Shown: positions 1 to 11,400 of the stretch, in pieces | Layout: each line of letters opens with the position of its first letter | Numbering within the stretch: position 1 is the stretch's first letter | Origin: Allantophomopsis cytisporea | Lineage: Eukaryota > Ascomycota > Leotiomycetes > Phacidiales > Phacidiaceae | Direction of reading: 5' to 3' | Length of the DNA stretch: 64,000 bases | NCBI GenBank assembly: GCA_024752435.1 | Contig: CP103027.1 | Span: 930,001 to 994,000 of the forward strand | The notes under the pieces: model-generated | Databases searched by the model: none | Seen by the model: only the letters and a program-made list of their open reading frames with translations | What the model was told of the DNA's origin: nothing | Made by a program: the position numbers and the translations under genes

Positions 1-1238
1 TCTGCACTATCGACAGATATGCCTCCGCCGTCATTCAAGCGTGTGGTGAAGAAAAAGAAGGATTGCGCAGGAATGCTGGGAATAAAAAAGAAGCAGCCAC
101 TGGTCTAATCAAGTGCTTCGATTATTCGAAATATATAACCCAGCAAACAGTGCCATGGTTTTACCACTCTAAATATTTTGTTTCAGAATTTCAAGTTCGA
201 GATTCCAACGGTATGAGTCAATTTTATATCCAATAAGATCTCAATCGTTTCTAACTTCAAAAGGGCCACGCGAAACCACAAGATACCCCGTCGTAGAAAG
301 TGTAGACGAAGAAAGGCTATTGTTCTTCGAAGGCTGTTAGTCTGTCTACTAAAGACCTATCTACTCGATTAGTCAGCTCCCAGCGAGATGAAGGCGCCCT
401 AAGATACCTAAATTCACATAATAACTAGTATAATTCTGGTCATATAAATTCTTGCACTACTAGTTGCCTATCCGTTTTTAAACTCCCTACGAGTGAGCGT
501 CCCTACTTGCTTAGAAATTATACTATCATTGCCTTAAGCCTATCGTGTCTTATATTATAGATGCAGGCTATAGATTAGGCATTAAGAACTCTTGTAATTG
601 CCTGAGAAGCGAATATATTGATGATAACGGCACCGAAAGCAGTAGTGTACCTCAAGTATATGTCCTACTCTCTAAGAGTCTAGGTGCCTGTCTCGTCAAG
701 CTTAGGTACTAGATCGTTGCCACCACATGATGAGGATATCTTAAGTGTTTTTCAATGCTGTAAAGGGGTTTGAGGTCGAGAAGACAAAACTTCAAATGAC
801 ATGTAAAGCTGTAACGGCGGTAGACTGACAACCTTGCGACTTTGGCGCATTGAACCTTGGGATGCCGGAGCATTGCCGCACGTAAGTTCAAGCAAGTGTG
901 GGGCAGAGTTTTGGTCACCTTAGGTTGGGGTCAATAGCTCTCTCTTAGCGGGCCGTCGCTATGGAAAGATGCTCTGCTCTTTCGGTCACAACAACACCAT
1001 GTTTTGATTGCAGTCGACAACCATCACGACAACCACGACCGCTGCCGCGTCACAACTCCTGCTGCAGCACAAAATGCGATACTAGACAGCCGGTTACCAG
1101 CTCTACTAACAATACAGAATCGACACTTATCCTTCCCAGGCACTGGTAAGAATTCTCCATCACTACGACATAACAATAGGATCACGATTGACGCGTTCTC
1201 AGTCTCACACACATCATCTAGACTGCATTCTATTGACG
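1..1238. other. Intergenic DNA at the left edge, no supported gene
   Basis: No reading frame here resembles a protein. The part around 400-700 is rich in TA steps and stop codons in all frames, which could be a decayed repeat, but no element can be named. The last few hundred bases are the presumed promoter and leader of the POM34 gene. Confidence 0.5.
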
Positions 1239-2052
1239 ATGTCGTCTTCTCAGCAACCAATGACGCCGAATGGCAAGTCTTCATCTACTCCTTCAACTCC
1301 AAACACGGGCACCTGGAAGCATCCTAGATTTGACGAAATCTCAAAGCGCCAGAGTCGAACAACATTTACGGATCGAAACGTTAAACAAATACTATACAAT
1401 ATTGGAGGACTTGTTACTTTGTGGGTCACTGAGCAATTTCTCAGAAAGAAGTATGTGAGCTCTTCAATGGAAATAAAAACAGACTAACAATTCCAGTATC
1501 CCAAGTCTCTGGAATGCCACAACACCACTTCGCCCATACTCCACATGGTTTTACATATTCATAAGACTAGCTTTAGTTGTGAATATCTTGATGGCTCTTC
1601 TTCCATTAATGAGGGGCAAGGATGATCTTTCCGATATACCTTTGACGCCGGCTCAAAGAAGGCTTCTTGGTTTACCACCAAGTTCAACCCCTCCTGCTCC
1701 AGGATCAACATACGTAACGCCACCGCGATATGCCCGATCTGCAACGGGTTCTCCAAGTGGCCGAACTCTTCACTCGGGGTCGCCGCTGTCGGGAAAAAGC
1801 AGTGCACTGAACGAGTCGACATACTCCCAAAATGCTAGTCCATTATTGCAGAAGGCTATGGGCGGAAATATGAATGGATCTTTAAGGAGAGATTCATATG
1901 GATCAAGTTTTGGTGCTGGGCGTAGCGGTTCGTTTGATATGCCAGGCACACCAACGCCTTCGACGCATAAGGGTGCAAGTGTGGGACTCAACAACAGATG
2001 GCTCTATGAAAGAGGTCGCACAAGTTCCGGAAGTGGTCGTCCGTTTTCGTAG
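1239..2052 (+). CDS. POM34: Nucleoporin POM34
   Basis: Integral membrane nucleoporin of the pore membrane ring, which anchors the nuclear pore complex in the nuclear envelope. Two exons: 1239-1450 and 1497-2052. The 46-base intron has GTATGT, a CTAAC branch site and CAG, and the joined protein has 255 residues. The sequence shows a Ser/Thr/Pro-rich N-terminus, two hydrophobic segments (about residues 48-66 and 88-110), the motif DLSDIPLTPAQRRLLGL just after the second one, and NRWLYERG near the C-terminus. All of these fit fungal POM34. The start is the ATG inside GACGATGTCG, which begins MSSSQQPMTP. The rest of the protein is a Ser/Gly-rich disordered tail, as in the family. HID1 follows on the same strand 451 bases downstream, with no functional link evident. 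Confidence 0.87.
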
Positions 2053-2503
2053 GCTTTGCGAGGAAAGTATTAGAAGGCTCTTCACAGAAAATGTGCATTA
2101 TTATCTTATTGTAGGAGTGCAAAATACCCATGCCCTGAAACACTATTCGACGAGGCTGTCAGTCCGCTGTTCAGCCTCGCTCTCCGCAATTTCATGTTTC
2201 GCCCCCTGTACCTCAGTCTACGAGAGTTTGATATGAATCAAGGGAACGCGAGACCGTGATTTTAACGTTGTAAATAACCAGACCGTTCTAGGCGATACAA
2301 CTTAGCATATGACGTATGTTTGCATTGATATTTTTTACCATAGCTTGATTCAAACGCTGTGATGGTTCCTGAAATCCCCCGGATTTGGCACAGGTCGGAA
2401 CGGCGAGCCCAAATGCTCCGTTGACTCGTTTGGCCAACACGACCCGTTGTCAAAAGTAACAACATCACAAAATCACATCGATTCATGCCTTGAACTTTCA
2501 GCA
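2053..2503. other. Spacer between POM34 and the HID1-like gene
   Basis: Holds the POM34 3' end and the HID1 promoter and leader. No gene, repeat or RNA was recognised. Confidence 0.5.
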
Positions 2504-5383
2504 ATGGGTGCCTCTGACTCGAAGCTCGTCTTCAAGAAAGGCATCTTTCGACTTTCTGAGGAGAAGAATATACCCGCCGACGACCCATACTGGACCTCAG
2601 TAAGTGCGAGCCATAACGCATACAAGTTCCACAAACTGACGTGCATATCTAGTTTTGGGAACTCCCAGAAACCACTGAAGACGTTTTTAGTCTCTTCTCT
2701 CCTGCGGACATTCGTCGAACTCGAGATACATCTTTAGAGAATCTCGAAACACTTATCCTTGCCATCACGTCGCGGCTCTTTATCCTTCGACATCACCCAT
2801 CGTTCCCAGACCAAGAATTTGCACCAGAACGCGATGCGCTGAACTGCATACGAATTCTTACACGATTGTTGCCATATATATACGAGGCAGATCAGTTGGT
2901 AGAATGGGAAGAGAAGTTCTTCTGGGGTGCCAGACGAAAGCGCACAAGGCAGGCCTCCATAGCATCAGAGGTGCTATTCGATGAAGCACACGATAACGAT
3001 GAAGGGAAGCCCAAATCTAAGGAGAAGGACTATGAGGATGTGAAGCCTTTAGCGGAAGAACTTATCGACACACTGACTGATCTCCTTTTCTTTTCTGACT
3101 TCACCCTCCCAAGGCCCCAGAATAATAGCAAGGTGTCATACGCCATATGGCAGAGTGGCGTTGGATGCAATACATCTGTTGGAACAAGCAAGGAATTCGA
3201 GAACAACAGGTGTGAGATCTTGCGACTTCTTCTGACTTTGACAAGTCAATCTATGTACATGTCTCCAAACCTTCTCCCTGTGCAAGGAGTCCGCGCCATT
3301 ACGTACATTGCAACGAATCCCGATAAGCAGGTTGTTCTATCTGTGTTATGCTCGCTATTGAACACGGTCAGTTTTATTCTCTAGCCTGCTATGTGCATAT
3401 ACTGACTTCGGTAGACTTTGAAACACAACCCAGCAAGTTGGAGGGTTCCATACAACCATATGGTTTTCAAAGATCCGAAGCAAATTCTCGTTACATATGC
3501 GCTCCAGTTCCTGCTCGTCATAATCTTGTATCCTATTCCGGAAACTGGACCCTTGCAAACTCAGAAGAATTACTACCGCCACTTTCTGGGAAGGTTACAT
3601 AGACCGCAAGATTTCCAATTTATCATCGATGGAATGACCAGGATTCTCAATCAACCCGTCTCAGCGAACACATCATATTTGCCAGGCAGTCAGCAATCAA
3701 CAAAATCTGCTCCAGAAATGCTTATGCTTTTCTGGGAAATCACCCAGTGCAATAAGCGATTCCGTTCTTTTATCATTGATACCGATAGATCACATGATTT
3801 TGTTGTCCTGATTCTGTTCTACGCGCTAGAGTATAAATTAGATCCTTCAAAGCAGGGGGTCGTAAGAATGTGTGTCTTCTTGTTGCAGACCCTCAGTGTT
3901 GAGCCAAAATTTGGCACAAGTCTTAACAAGAAGTTTGAAGGGGAAGATACACTACCTGCCAGTGTCAGAATACCTGGCTTCAACGGCACTTATGCCGATT
4001 ACCTAATTCACGTACGTTACATCTCCTACCAGAGCCGGGCCATGCTGATATATTTAGTCTATATATAACATTATCACTACAAGCCAGGGAAAGCTTACGG
4101 CTATTTACCCAGCTCTTCTAGCGATCATCAATAACGTTGCGGCCTATATCGAGAATCTTAGCCCGGCAGCAAGTGCAAAATTACTCCAGCTGTTTTCTTC
4201 GATGTCTTCGCCATCTTTCTTGTTGGCTAACGACAGCAATCATGATCTCTTACAATCTTTGCTGGAATCATTGAATGCAATTCTTGAGCACAAATATAAG
4301 AGTAAGTGATTTCATCTTGCTCTAAGCTAAATAGAAGCTAAAGTTACTACAGAGAATCCGAATCTCACTTATGCTGTGCTCCGAAACAAAAAGCGCTTTG
4401 AAGCTTTACGGAGTTTCACGTTGGAAAGTGGACAAGAAGAGATCGAGCGGCGTAATAGACGACGCAAAGAACAGGCACTTGATATAGCCGAAGCTAACAG
4501 TTTTTCACGGGCCAATTCCATTGACAGCATTCAGAGTCCATCAAGTATTCACCGTAGACAATCTACTCTCCAAAACGTACCAGAGGAGGATGGTGCGTTT
4601 GCGATTGGAGATGACGATGACGATGACACAGACGATGACAACAACACAACTCCAGCAGAATCTACACCCAGCGAACATGGTTCTCGCGCGCCATCTGTAT
4701 CTTCAACGGTCGATGATGCTGTACCTGTACAACTGCGCGGTATGTCTGAAAAGGCACGTGGGAAGATGCCAGCTGGTACTCCTACCTTCTCACGTCAAAA
4801 CAGCATCACAAGTCTGAGTAGCTATGCAGCTGCAACGCTCTCTATGAACGGCCAATTTGAACCTTCTGCAGAGTGGATTGAAAGCTGGCTCCCAGAGCTT
4901 CCGCTCCATACCATTCTCACTTTGATCGAACAGCTAGAAGCTGCAATTCCCCGCGCCCAACTTGCCTCCGAACTTCCTACCGCACCTATTCTTCGGTCCA
5001 TTCATAATGCTATCATCCACTCCATTGATCCCTCACCAATCCGTATACACTCTTTTGAATGGTCTCCTCTATCATTAGGCTGGTACGAATCTCTCTTGTG
5101 GGGCTTCGTATTCATCTCCGAGATGCAAGTCTCTAAAGGCACCGTTGGAGTTTGGAATGGCACTTCCATTAAATTATTCAGAGTTCAAGAGACAGCTGCC
5201 GAAGGACCCACACTGACTTCTCCTCGAGGAGCAGTTGACGCAGTCGGAAGTAATATAGTCAGCAGGATTGGCAATATCAATCTCAGAGCAAATCCACTTG
5301 TAAGTGGACAGGGACAAGGACAAGAAAGTGGCGGGGGATCAGGCCGGGCGAGTATTTCTTCTAATAGGGGCGCTGTTGTTTGA
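2504..5383 (+). CDS. HID1 family protein (Ecm30/Ftp105-like)
   Basis: Homolog of the HID1 family: human HID1, yeast Ecm30 and fission yeast Ftp105/Hid3. These are peripheral Golgi or endosomal proteins acting in secretory-granule and membrane-protein sorting. Five exons: 2504-2599, 2653-3366, 3415-4011, 4058-4301 and 4353-5383, with introns of 46-53 bases, giving 893 residues. Joining keeps family signatures intact across each junction: PYWTS/FWELPETTEDVF, LLNT/TLKHNPASWRVPYNH and LIH/SIYNIITTSQGKL. The N-terminus MGASDSK carries a myristoylation-type glycine at position 2. An acidic and Ser-rich disordered stretch lies in the last exon (about 4560-4830), and the C-terminal end is Gly/Ser-rich. 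The length is between human HID1 and yeast Ecm30. The second intron uses the less common donor GTCAGT. Confidence 0.88.
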
Positions 5384-6171
5384 GACTTGATGGTATGACG
5401 TGGGGCTTGAATCATGAGCGCGGCGTTAGGAATATCTGAGTGCTGGATTTACAATTCAAATAGAATTTTCTTCATTAATTTGTCGGTGGCTATTAAGGTC
5501 AGTATTTGGTGATCTTGAATATATGGGCTAAGGCAAAGAAATTATGTGACCTCGCCGAAACATGTGCGCTATCTCACTCACCATTGTGCACGTAATCCGA
5601 CAGGTATGCTATCAAAATACAGTCTGCTTAGATGTTGACTGTAGACTCTTGATTGGAAAGGCAGACATGTATATATTGTTGATTTGCCCCTAAACTACCA
5701 ATGTCGCAGACAGCCAGAATTCAACATCATCGGTCGGAGTTATCGTTTATGACTTCATAGGTATACAGAATATTATAACGGTTTGAATAAGGTCAGGTTT
5801 CGATGGTATATGTCATTTAACCTCGTTGAAGTTAGGCAATTGCATAATGAATTACAAAACAATTAAAGCAGATGCAATATTATATGATTATACTTTTATT
5901 ATTAGAATGAAATTCTAAAACCATTCGATATAGATACACTGCCAAGAACAATATTCAACTACGCTTAATAATTCAAGTGCCCTCAACCATTCAACTACGC
6001 TCAATCACTAAAAACTCCTTAAATATTAAAGCTTTAATAGTGGTTCAAGGATCTCCAATTACTAGGTTGGGTTTCAACGTTTAAGAAGCTGATTACAACT
6101 CGAACTGCTACTAGTTGCAAGTATGATCAGCATAGATACAATCTTAAGTATATTACATATGTCAACCCTCT
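5384..6171. other. Intergenic spacer between convergent genes
   Basis: Lies between the stop codons of the HID1-like gene and the small membrane-protein gene. It is AT-rich and carries runs related to CAACCATTCAACTACGCTCA. At 6071-6090 it holds one copy of a degenerate motif that recurs near 14005 and 21527. No gene was seen. Confidence 0.45.
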
Positions 6172-6675
6172 TCAATCCTCCCACTTCCCACCCTTTATCC
6201 CATGCCGATAAACCATATACCCAGCGGTTCCAGCCAGTGTTCCTAAGCCCAAGCCTCCCAAAACAGCTCTCCACCCGACAACTCTAAGAGTTGGATCCCT
6301 TAATACTGCAGCAAGTCCAGCCGCAGCGCCGATTCCAGACCAAGTATCTACCTCCACCTGTCCGTGATTTTCCAACAGTCTCCAGCTGCGATCCTGCCAT
6401 TCGATAGGCTCTCTTCCCCACATCCGCCCCACCAACATTACTGCCAAAACTCCCGTTCCATAGACCCCGCCAACACCTGCACCTCTTAGCAAACTAACGG
6501 GGTACGGGAGGAGAGCGCGCTGTGCGGGTGTGCGTTGCAGGTAACGTGCGCTGCTGATGGCACTGCCTATCAAAGCGCCTGCTGTGAAGCCACGCATCAA
6601 GACATGTGTACTCAGGATACTCTTAGAGAGACTTTGGTCTTCAGCGTATTCGGAGTGAGGCCAGAACCGAGACAT
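6172..6675 (-). CDS. Small Gly/Ala-rich membrane protein, DUF1757-like (tentative)
   Basis: A 167-residue single-exon protein starting MSRFWPHSEYAEDQS. After a polar start of about 20 residues it has four glycine- and alanine-rich hydrophobic stretches, at about 25-45, 65-85, 110-125 and 135-157. It ends in a short basic and polar tail, KGGKWED. The pattern of small-residue helices recalls Tim17-fold and complex I accessory proteins of the mitochondrial inner membrane. The general look also matches the uncharacterised fungal DUF1757 family. I cannot confirm either by search, so mitochondrial location is an inference. The gene is convergent with the HID1-like gene. Confidence 0.6.
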   Translation of the reverse strand: MSRFWPHSEYAEDQSLSKSILSTHVLMRGFTAGALIGSAISSARYLQRTPAQRALLPYPVSLLRGAGVGGVYGTGVLAVMLVGRMWGREPIEWQDRSWRLLENHGQVEVDTWSGIGAAAGLAAVLRDPTLRVVGWRAVLGGLGLGTLAGTAGYMVYRHGIKGGKWED

Positions 6676-7340
6676 TATGATATGAGTTGGGGTCAGGTGA
6701 TTTGCTTGTGTTGTAGGTAGGATTGCAATTATTTTATAACTGGAAAGGTATTTTGCTAGTTTTAATAGAGCGATGAAGCTGTGTTTGGTGGACTTTCCCC
6801 GGTATCGTGCAAGTCTTGATTGTGTATGAATTGAAGGATTGATGCTGAATGATATACTCCTGCGGATGATAAATTGGGTGCAGGGTGATATTGATCAGCC
6901 AGTGATCGGGAGAGGAATTGGGCTCCATTGAGCTTCATATATAATGCGAAACGCATCAGCCCATTTTCCAGCTGTTCTCATTGAGGTATTGAAACGGCCG
7001 TGTGAATATTCATGATCAGGCTTGGTGTTGATGAAGTTGCCCTATCGGACTCATACGCTTTCCGAGCTGTAGTTACTTCAGCCAATCCAACGGACATGAT
7101 TGGTCACCTCGGGCACGGAAACCCTGCGCCTTTGTTCCTTCGGACTTTTATCTACACTCTTTTTTGCGGGGGGTGACTTCTTAGCTTAAGATTTGAGGCA
7201 TTCATAAAGCATTAATATTGTACGCAGTACACCGATTTGCTGTAGGTAAGATAAAAGTAGAGTAGGTGGTCTGAGGTCCAGTATAACACTACTTACTTTA
7301 ATCATACGATCATCAGATTTGCAGTCAAGTAAGCAAGTGA

Positions 7341-7369
7341 TACATATATACATATATATATATATATAT
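7341..7369. repeat. TA/TACATA microsatellite
   Basis: Nearly pure alternation of T and A with two CA interruptions, directly visible. Confidence 0.85.
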
Positions 7370-8256
7370 CTTGATTGGTTCTGTTTGCGAGTGGTTATTG
7401 ATCCTAGGGAAAGAGCTTACTCTAGACACAATAACTAAGATGGCCAAGATGAAGATGTTGGGCATTAAGACTTTGTGCATACTCTTGGCGCTGCTTCTAC
7501 TGCGGATGTATTTCATTTCATTGTGAATAGATCGGCATTCTTTGCACAACTTCCGATAAAGCTTAAAGGTAAAATGAAGTGCATCGATCGGTATTACAAG
7601 TTACGCCGACGTGCGATTTCGAATCGAGTCTTACACAGTCGATACCGACTCCGCATGTACAGTTGTTCTAGTCGGGAGTATATTGCGATATACCGTCTCT
7701 TTCAGAGTCCTAGGATTTCTTATCTCGTCATTACCTGATCCGGGTTACACGCAGATATATCGCGTTGTACACTTTGAGCTTCTCGGCATCAAGTAAAGAA
7801 ATCCCCAGTTATGATCATCAAGGTGCGGACTGTAGCCTGTCTCAAATGGTGCACCACTACGTAGTTGCAGGCTCCGCAATGAGCATCATAGTTGCACTTT
7901 GGGGGAGTTTACAGTCCATTAGGTAGAGTACCAGGTAGTCACCCAGGCGTTCACGTGATATCCCGCAAACACCAAGGCACCAGTCTCTCGTCCAACCACT
8001 TCCCGTCCTTCTACCTGAGCGAGAATACATAACGTGACAACTTCTTCTCCTTGCCAACAGGCAGACATAGCTGCCCCACATGGTGAGTGACTATATCTCT
8101 ACCCATTGACATCGATCTAGTCTGTGTTCATTCACCACGAGCCTTTTAGCGCCATGTCTGCCTTCACTTGCACTTAAATCCTACATAGTTACATCAAGTC
8201 AAAGCTAAAAATGCATTGTCACGGGACTGCGCGTCGATCCGTGAAGTGGTGTCCCT

Positions 8257-8304
8257 GAAGTAGAAGGAGAAGTAGAAGTAGAAGTATAAGTATGAGTATA
8301 AGTT
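8257..8304. repeat. GAAGTA hexamer repeat in the ankyrin gene leader
   Basis: Eight consecutive six-base units close to GAAGTA: GAAGTA, GAAGGA, three more GAAGTA, then TAAGTA, TGAGTA and TAAGTT. They end about 160 bases before the chosen start codon. A purine-rich run of this kind is a candidate transcribed leader element. Confidence 0.75.
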
Positions 8305-8466
8305 TGTAAGTACTCAATCGTATCATATCAATAGACTGCCATCCCCAATTCGATCTCTTCAATTCCATTCTTCTTTCGAACATTGATTCAAGCTCGCATA
8401 CTCGTGGCGCCACATCTCCCGTTCTTTTGCCAGAATCTACCAGGGACTCTATCAAGGACAGTAAAG

Positions 8467-11400
8467 ATGGAGACCATCGAAGTCGATATGCCAATTGAGC
8501 TTCCTTCTATTCCGGCACCAATCAAAGACTTCATACCGTACTTGTCTAGCAAGACCGGAACCCCTATCCACGATGTAGTGAAACCCTATGTCGACTTCGA
8601 GGCAGGACTGCGCAAGGTCTACGCGCAACAGCCACACCATGAAGTTATTCAAGATGGACTTACAAATATGGTTCCGATATTCGCCGGTCATGAAGAGAGC
8701 ATCAAAATTCGAGCTCGTGACCCATCTTCAGAGACTGAGGACGTCAGAGAAAGGTTCATTATGCCTCTGCGTGACGAGAACAGGAAAGAAAATGGGACAC
8801 CAGCAATCGTTCACTCTTTGAAGGACTTCAAGACCAACTTCAATCTCTTCAGCGAGTCGAGCTTGATGGATCTTGATTGGTCGAATATTGTGGCTGCGGG
8901 CTCCGCCGTAACTACTTCTCTTCTCCCTGTCCCAAAAGAGGCTTTGGGTAGCAAGAAGGCTTTGAGAGAGTACTATCACGAGAAGCTTGCTCCATCTTCA
9001 GATGTAGATTTGTTCATTTATGGCTTGAATGAAGAGCAAGCTATCAAGAAGATGCAGGATATTGAAGAATCTATCAAGGGAAGCATTCTGTATGAAACGA
9101 CTACAATTCGCACAAAGAACTGCATTACCATTGCCTCTCAATATCCTGTCCGCCATGTGCAAGTCGTATTGCGCCTCTATACGTCTATTTCGGAGATCAT
9201 AACTGGTTTCGATGTTGACTGCGCCTGCGCAGCTTATGACGGAAAGCAAGTCTACGCCTCGCCTCGTGCCATTGCCGCATTCATGACACAAAGCAACGTT
9301 GTGGATCTCACTAGAAGATCGCCCTCGTACGAAAATCGGCTCAGCAAATACAGCCATCGGGGGTTCGAAATATGGTGCCCTCAATTAGACCGTCAAAGAA
9401 TCGACCCTACCATATTTGAGCGGTCCTTTACGCGTACTCAGGGTCTTGCTCGCCTTTTGGTCCTTGAAAAGCTTCCAAAGACCCTGGATAGAGAAAACTA
9501 CATGGACCAGAGACGCAGAGAACGCGGGAGACCTGCGGCCGATCGGTCCTTCCGCAACCGGCGTCGATTGAATGGAAACCTGAAAGATGACGCTGAAGAC
9601 GAAGTTGCAGAGTGGATCAACGAAGAAGAAGTATCATCTTACACAACTCTTACTGTGCCTTATGGGAAGAGGTTCAATTCTGCAAACATCATAAGGCTCC
9701 TCTATAACCAGGACTTGCTTCTAAACTCCGAATGGAATAAGCCAAAAGACAGAGAGGTCAATCTTCATCGCCACCCCTGTTTTTTCGGCAAAGTCATAGA
9801 TGTTGTAGGAGATTGCTGTGGCGACTGTCCACTTCCCGTCACCGAGGAGGAAATCGAAGTTGCTACGGAAGAGAACAAAAGGTACATCTCCGGAAAATTG
9901 ACCTTCATCACTGATGATCCAGGACGGCAAGAGATCGGGAGTTTCCGGCCACTCACAGATGATGATTGGACAGAAATGGCATACGTTGGCAACACAGAAC
10001 GATTATGCCAAGCAATCGTCAATGGGGAGGTGGATCATGTTCGAGACTGGTGTGAACAGGACGGTGTGGATGTCAATTGTCGCGACTATACTGGAAGAAC
10101 TCCACTTCATTTGGCAACGCAGTGCTCAACGGTTGAAGTTGTACAGATTTTGGTCGACCATGGTGCCAGACTGATTTCTCGCTTGGTGGACGGAAGAACT
10201 GCACTGCATATTGCAGCTATTCGCGGAGACGTAGAGATCATCAAAGTGCTGATGCATAAGAGTCTTGCAAACGAGGAAGAAGAACATGCTAGGAAAGCTA
10301 ATGCTAAAGAAAGGGACGCCAAGAAATCACACTCACCAGCCGACAAAATGGACGTTGATACCCAAAACGACAAGGATGATGAGATGGATACAGATGAGGA
10401 TTCCGAAACACATACTAACAAAGACTCAGATGATGTGACAATGGGTTCTTTCATCAAAATTGCAAACGGGAAGGCTGAGACGCCAACGCTTGAAATCCCA
10501 GAAGATGACTTGGAAGATCCTGATATCTATGATATCAATGTACTTGCGTGGGATAGTGGAGCAAGTCCTCTCCATCTTGCCATTCTATGTGGCCAAGTAG
10601 ATGCCATACGTCTTCTTGTTAGCGAGTATGGAGCCGATGTTCTGCTTCCGATCAAGCTTGCCGACCGATATCATAGAGCAAATTCTGCCATTCTTACACT
10701 CGTCCTAGCCCTCACACTCCCCACTGAAAGGGCCACCGAGGTTGCCAAGCTATTACTAGAGCTTGGCGCGACATCTGGGCAAGCAACAATGAAACATTTC
10801 ACTGCCTTGCATTTTATTGTCGCCGATGGCAATATTGAGATTTTGAAGATTCTGTTTGAGTATGATGCTCCTACTGCGAAAAGCATACTAAACCATGTTG
10901 CTTGGGCTAACGGAGCTGTTACACCTCTGATGACGGCTGCGCTGAACAAAGATGGAGCAATGGTGAAGGAGCTGCTGGCTCAAGGCGCAAATCCGGAGCT
11001 CAAGTTCAAAGATTGGATAAAAAGAAATCTAGAGCGCAACAACTGGATAAAAAACAATACGAGCGAAAGGAATCTAGCAGATTACCACAAGAGTGTTAAT
11101 CAACCATTGAAGATCGCTATCACCAACAAAATGTTCGGCTGCGCCAAGAAATTGCTCCAAAGTGGTGCCAATCCATGTTTACTGGATCAACATCTAAACG
11201 AAACTCCACCCGGATTATTCGGCATACAAAGGAACCAGGTTCAAGGCTGGACAATGTTGGACGTTGTGCAGCAAGAAATCAAAGATATCAATGAATACAG
11301 AGAACCAGTATTCAATTGGAGTGAAGAACCTGAGCATCTTCGGGACGAGGCATATTATACTGCAGGATTTAAAGGTTATCAGCTCTGGACCGCTAGCTGT

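Larger units (their letters stand above)
6676..8466. other. Divergent intergenic region upstream of the ankyrin gene
   Basis: About 1.8 kb between divergently transcribed genes. It contains a TA microsatellite at 7341-7369 and a GAAGTA-type hexamer run at 8257-8304, the latter probably in the ankyrin gene's leader. Short open frames here look random. An in-frame extension of the ankyrin ORF starts at 8383, but the ATG at 8467 has the better context. Confidence 0.45.

Noticed and set aside
8383..8466. In-frame extension of the ankyrin protein to 8383
   Set aside because: The extension begins at a non-ATG codon and is not conserved-looking. The ATG at 8467 has good context and precedes the structured part.
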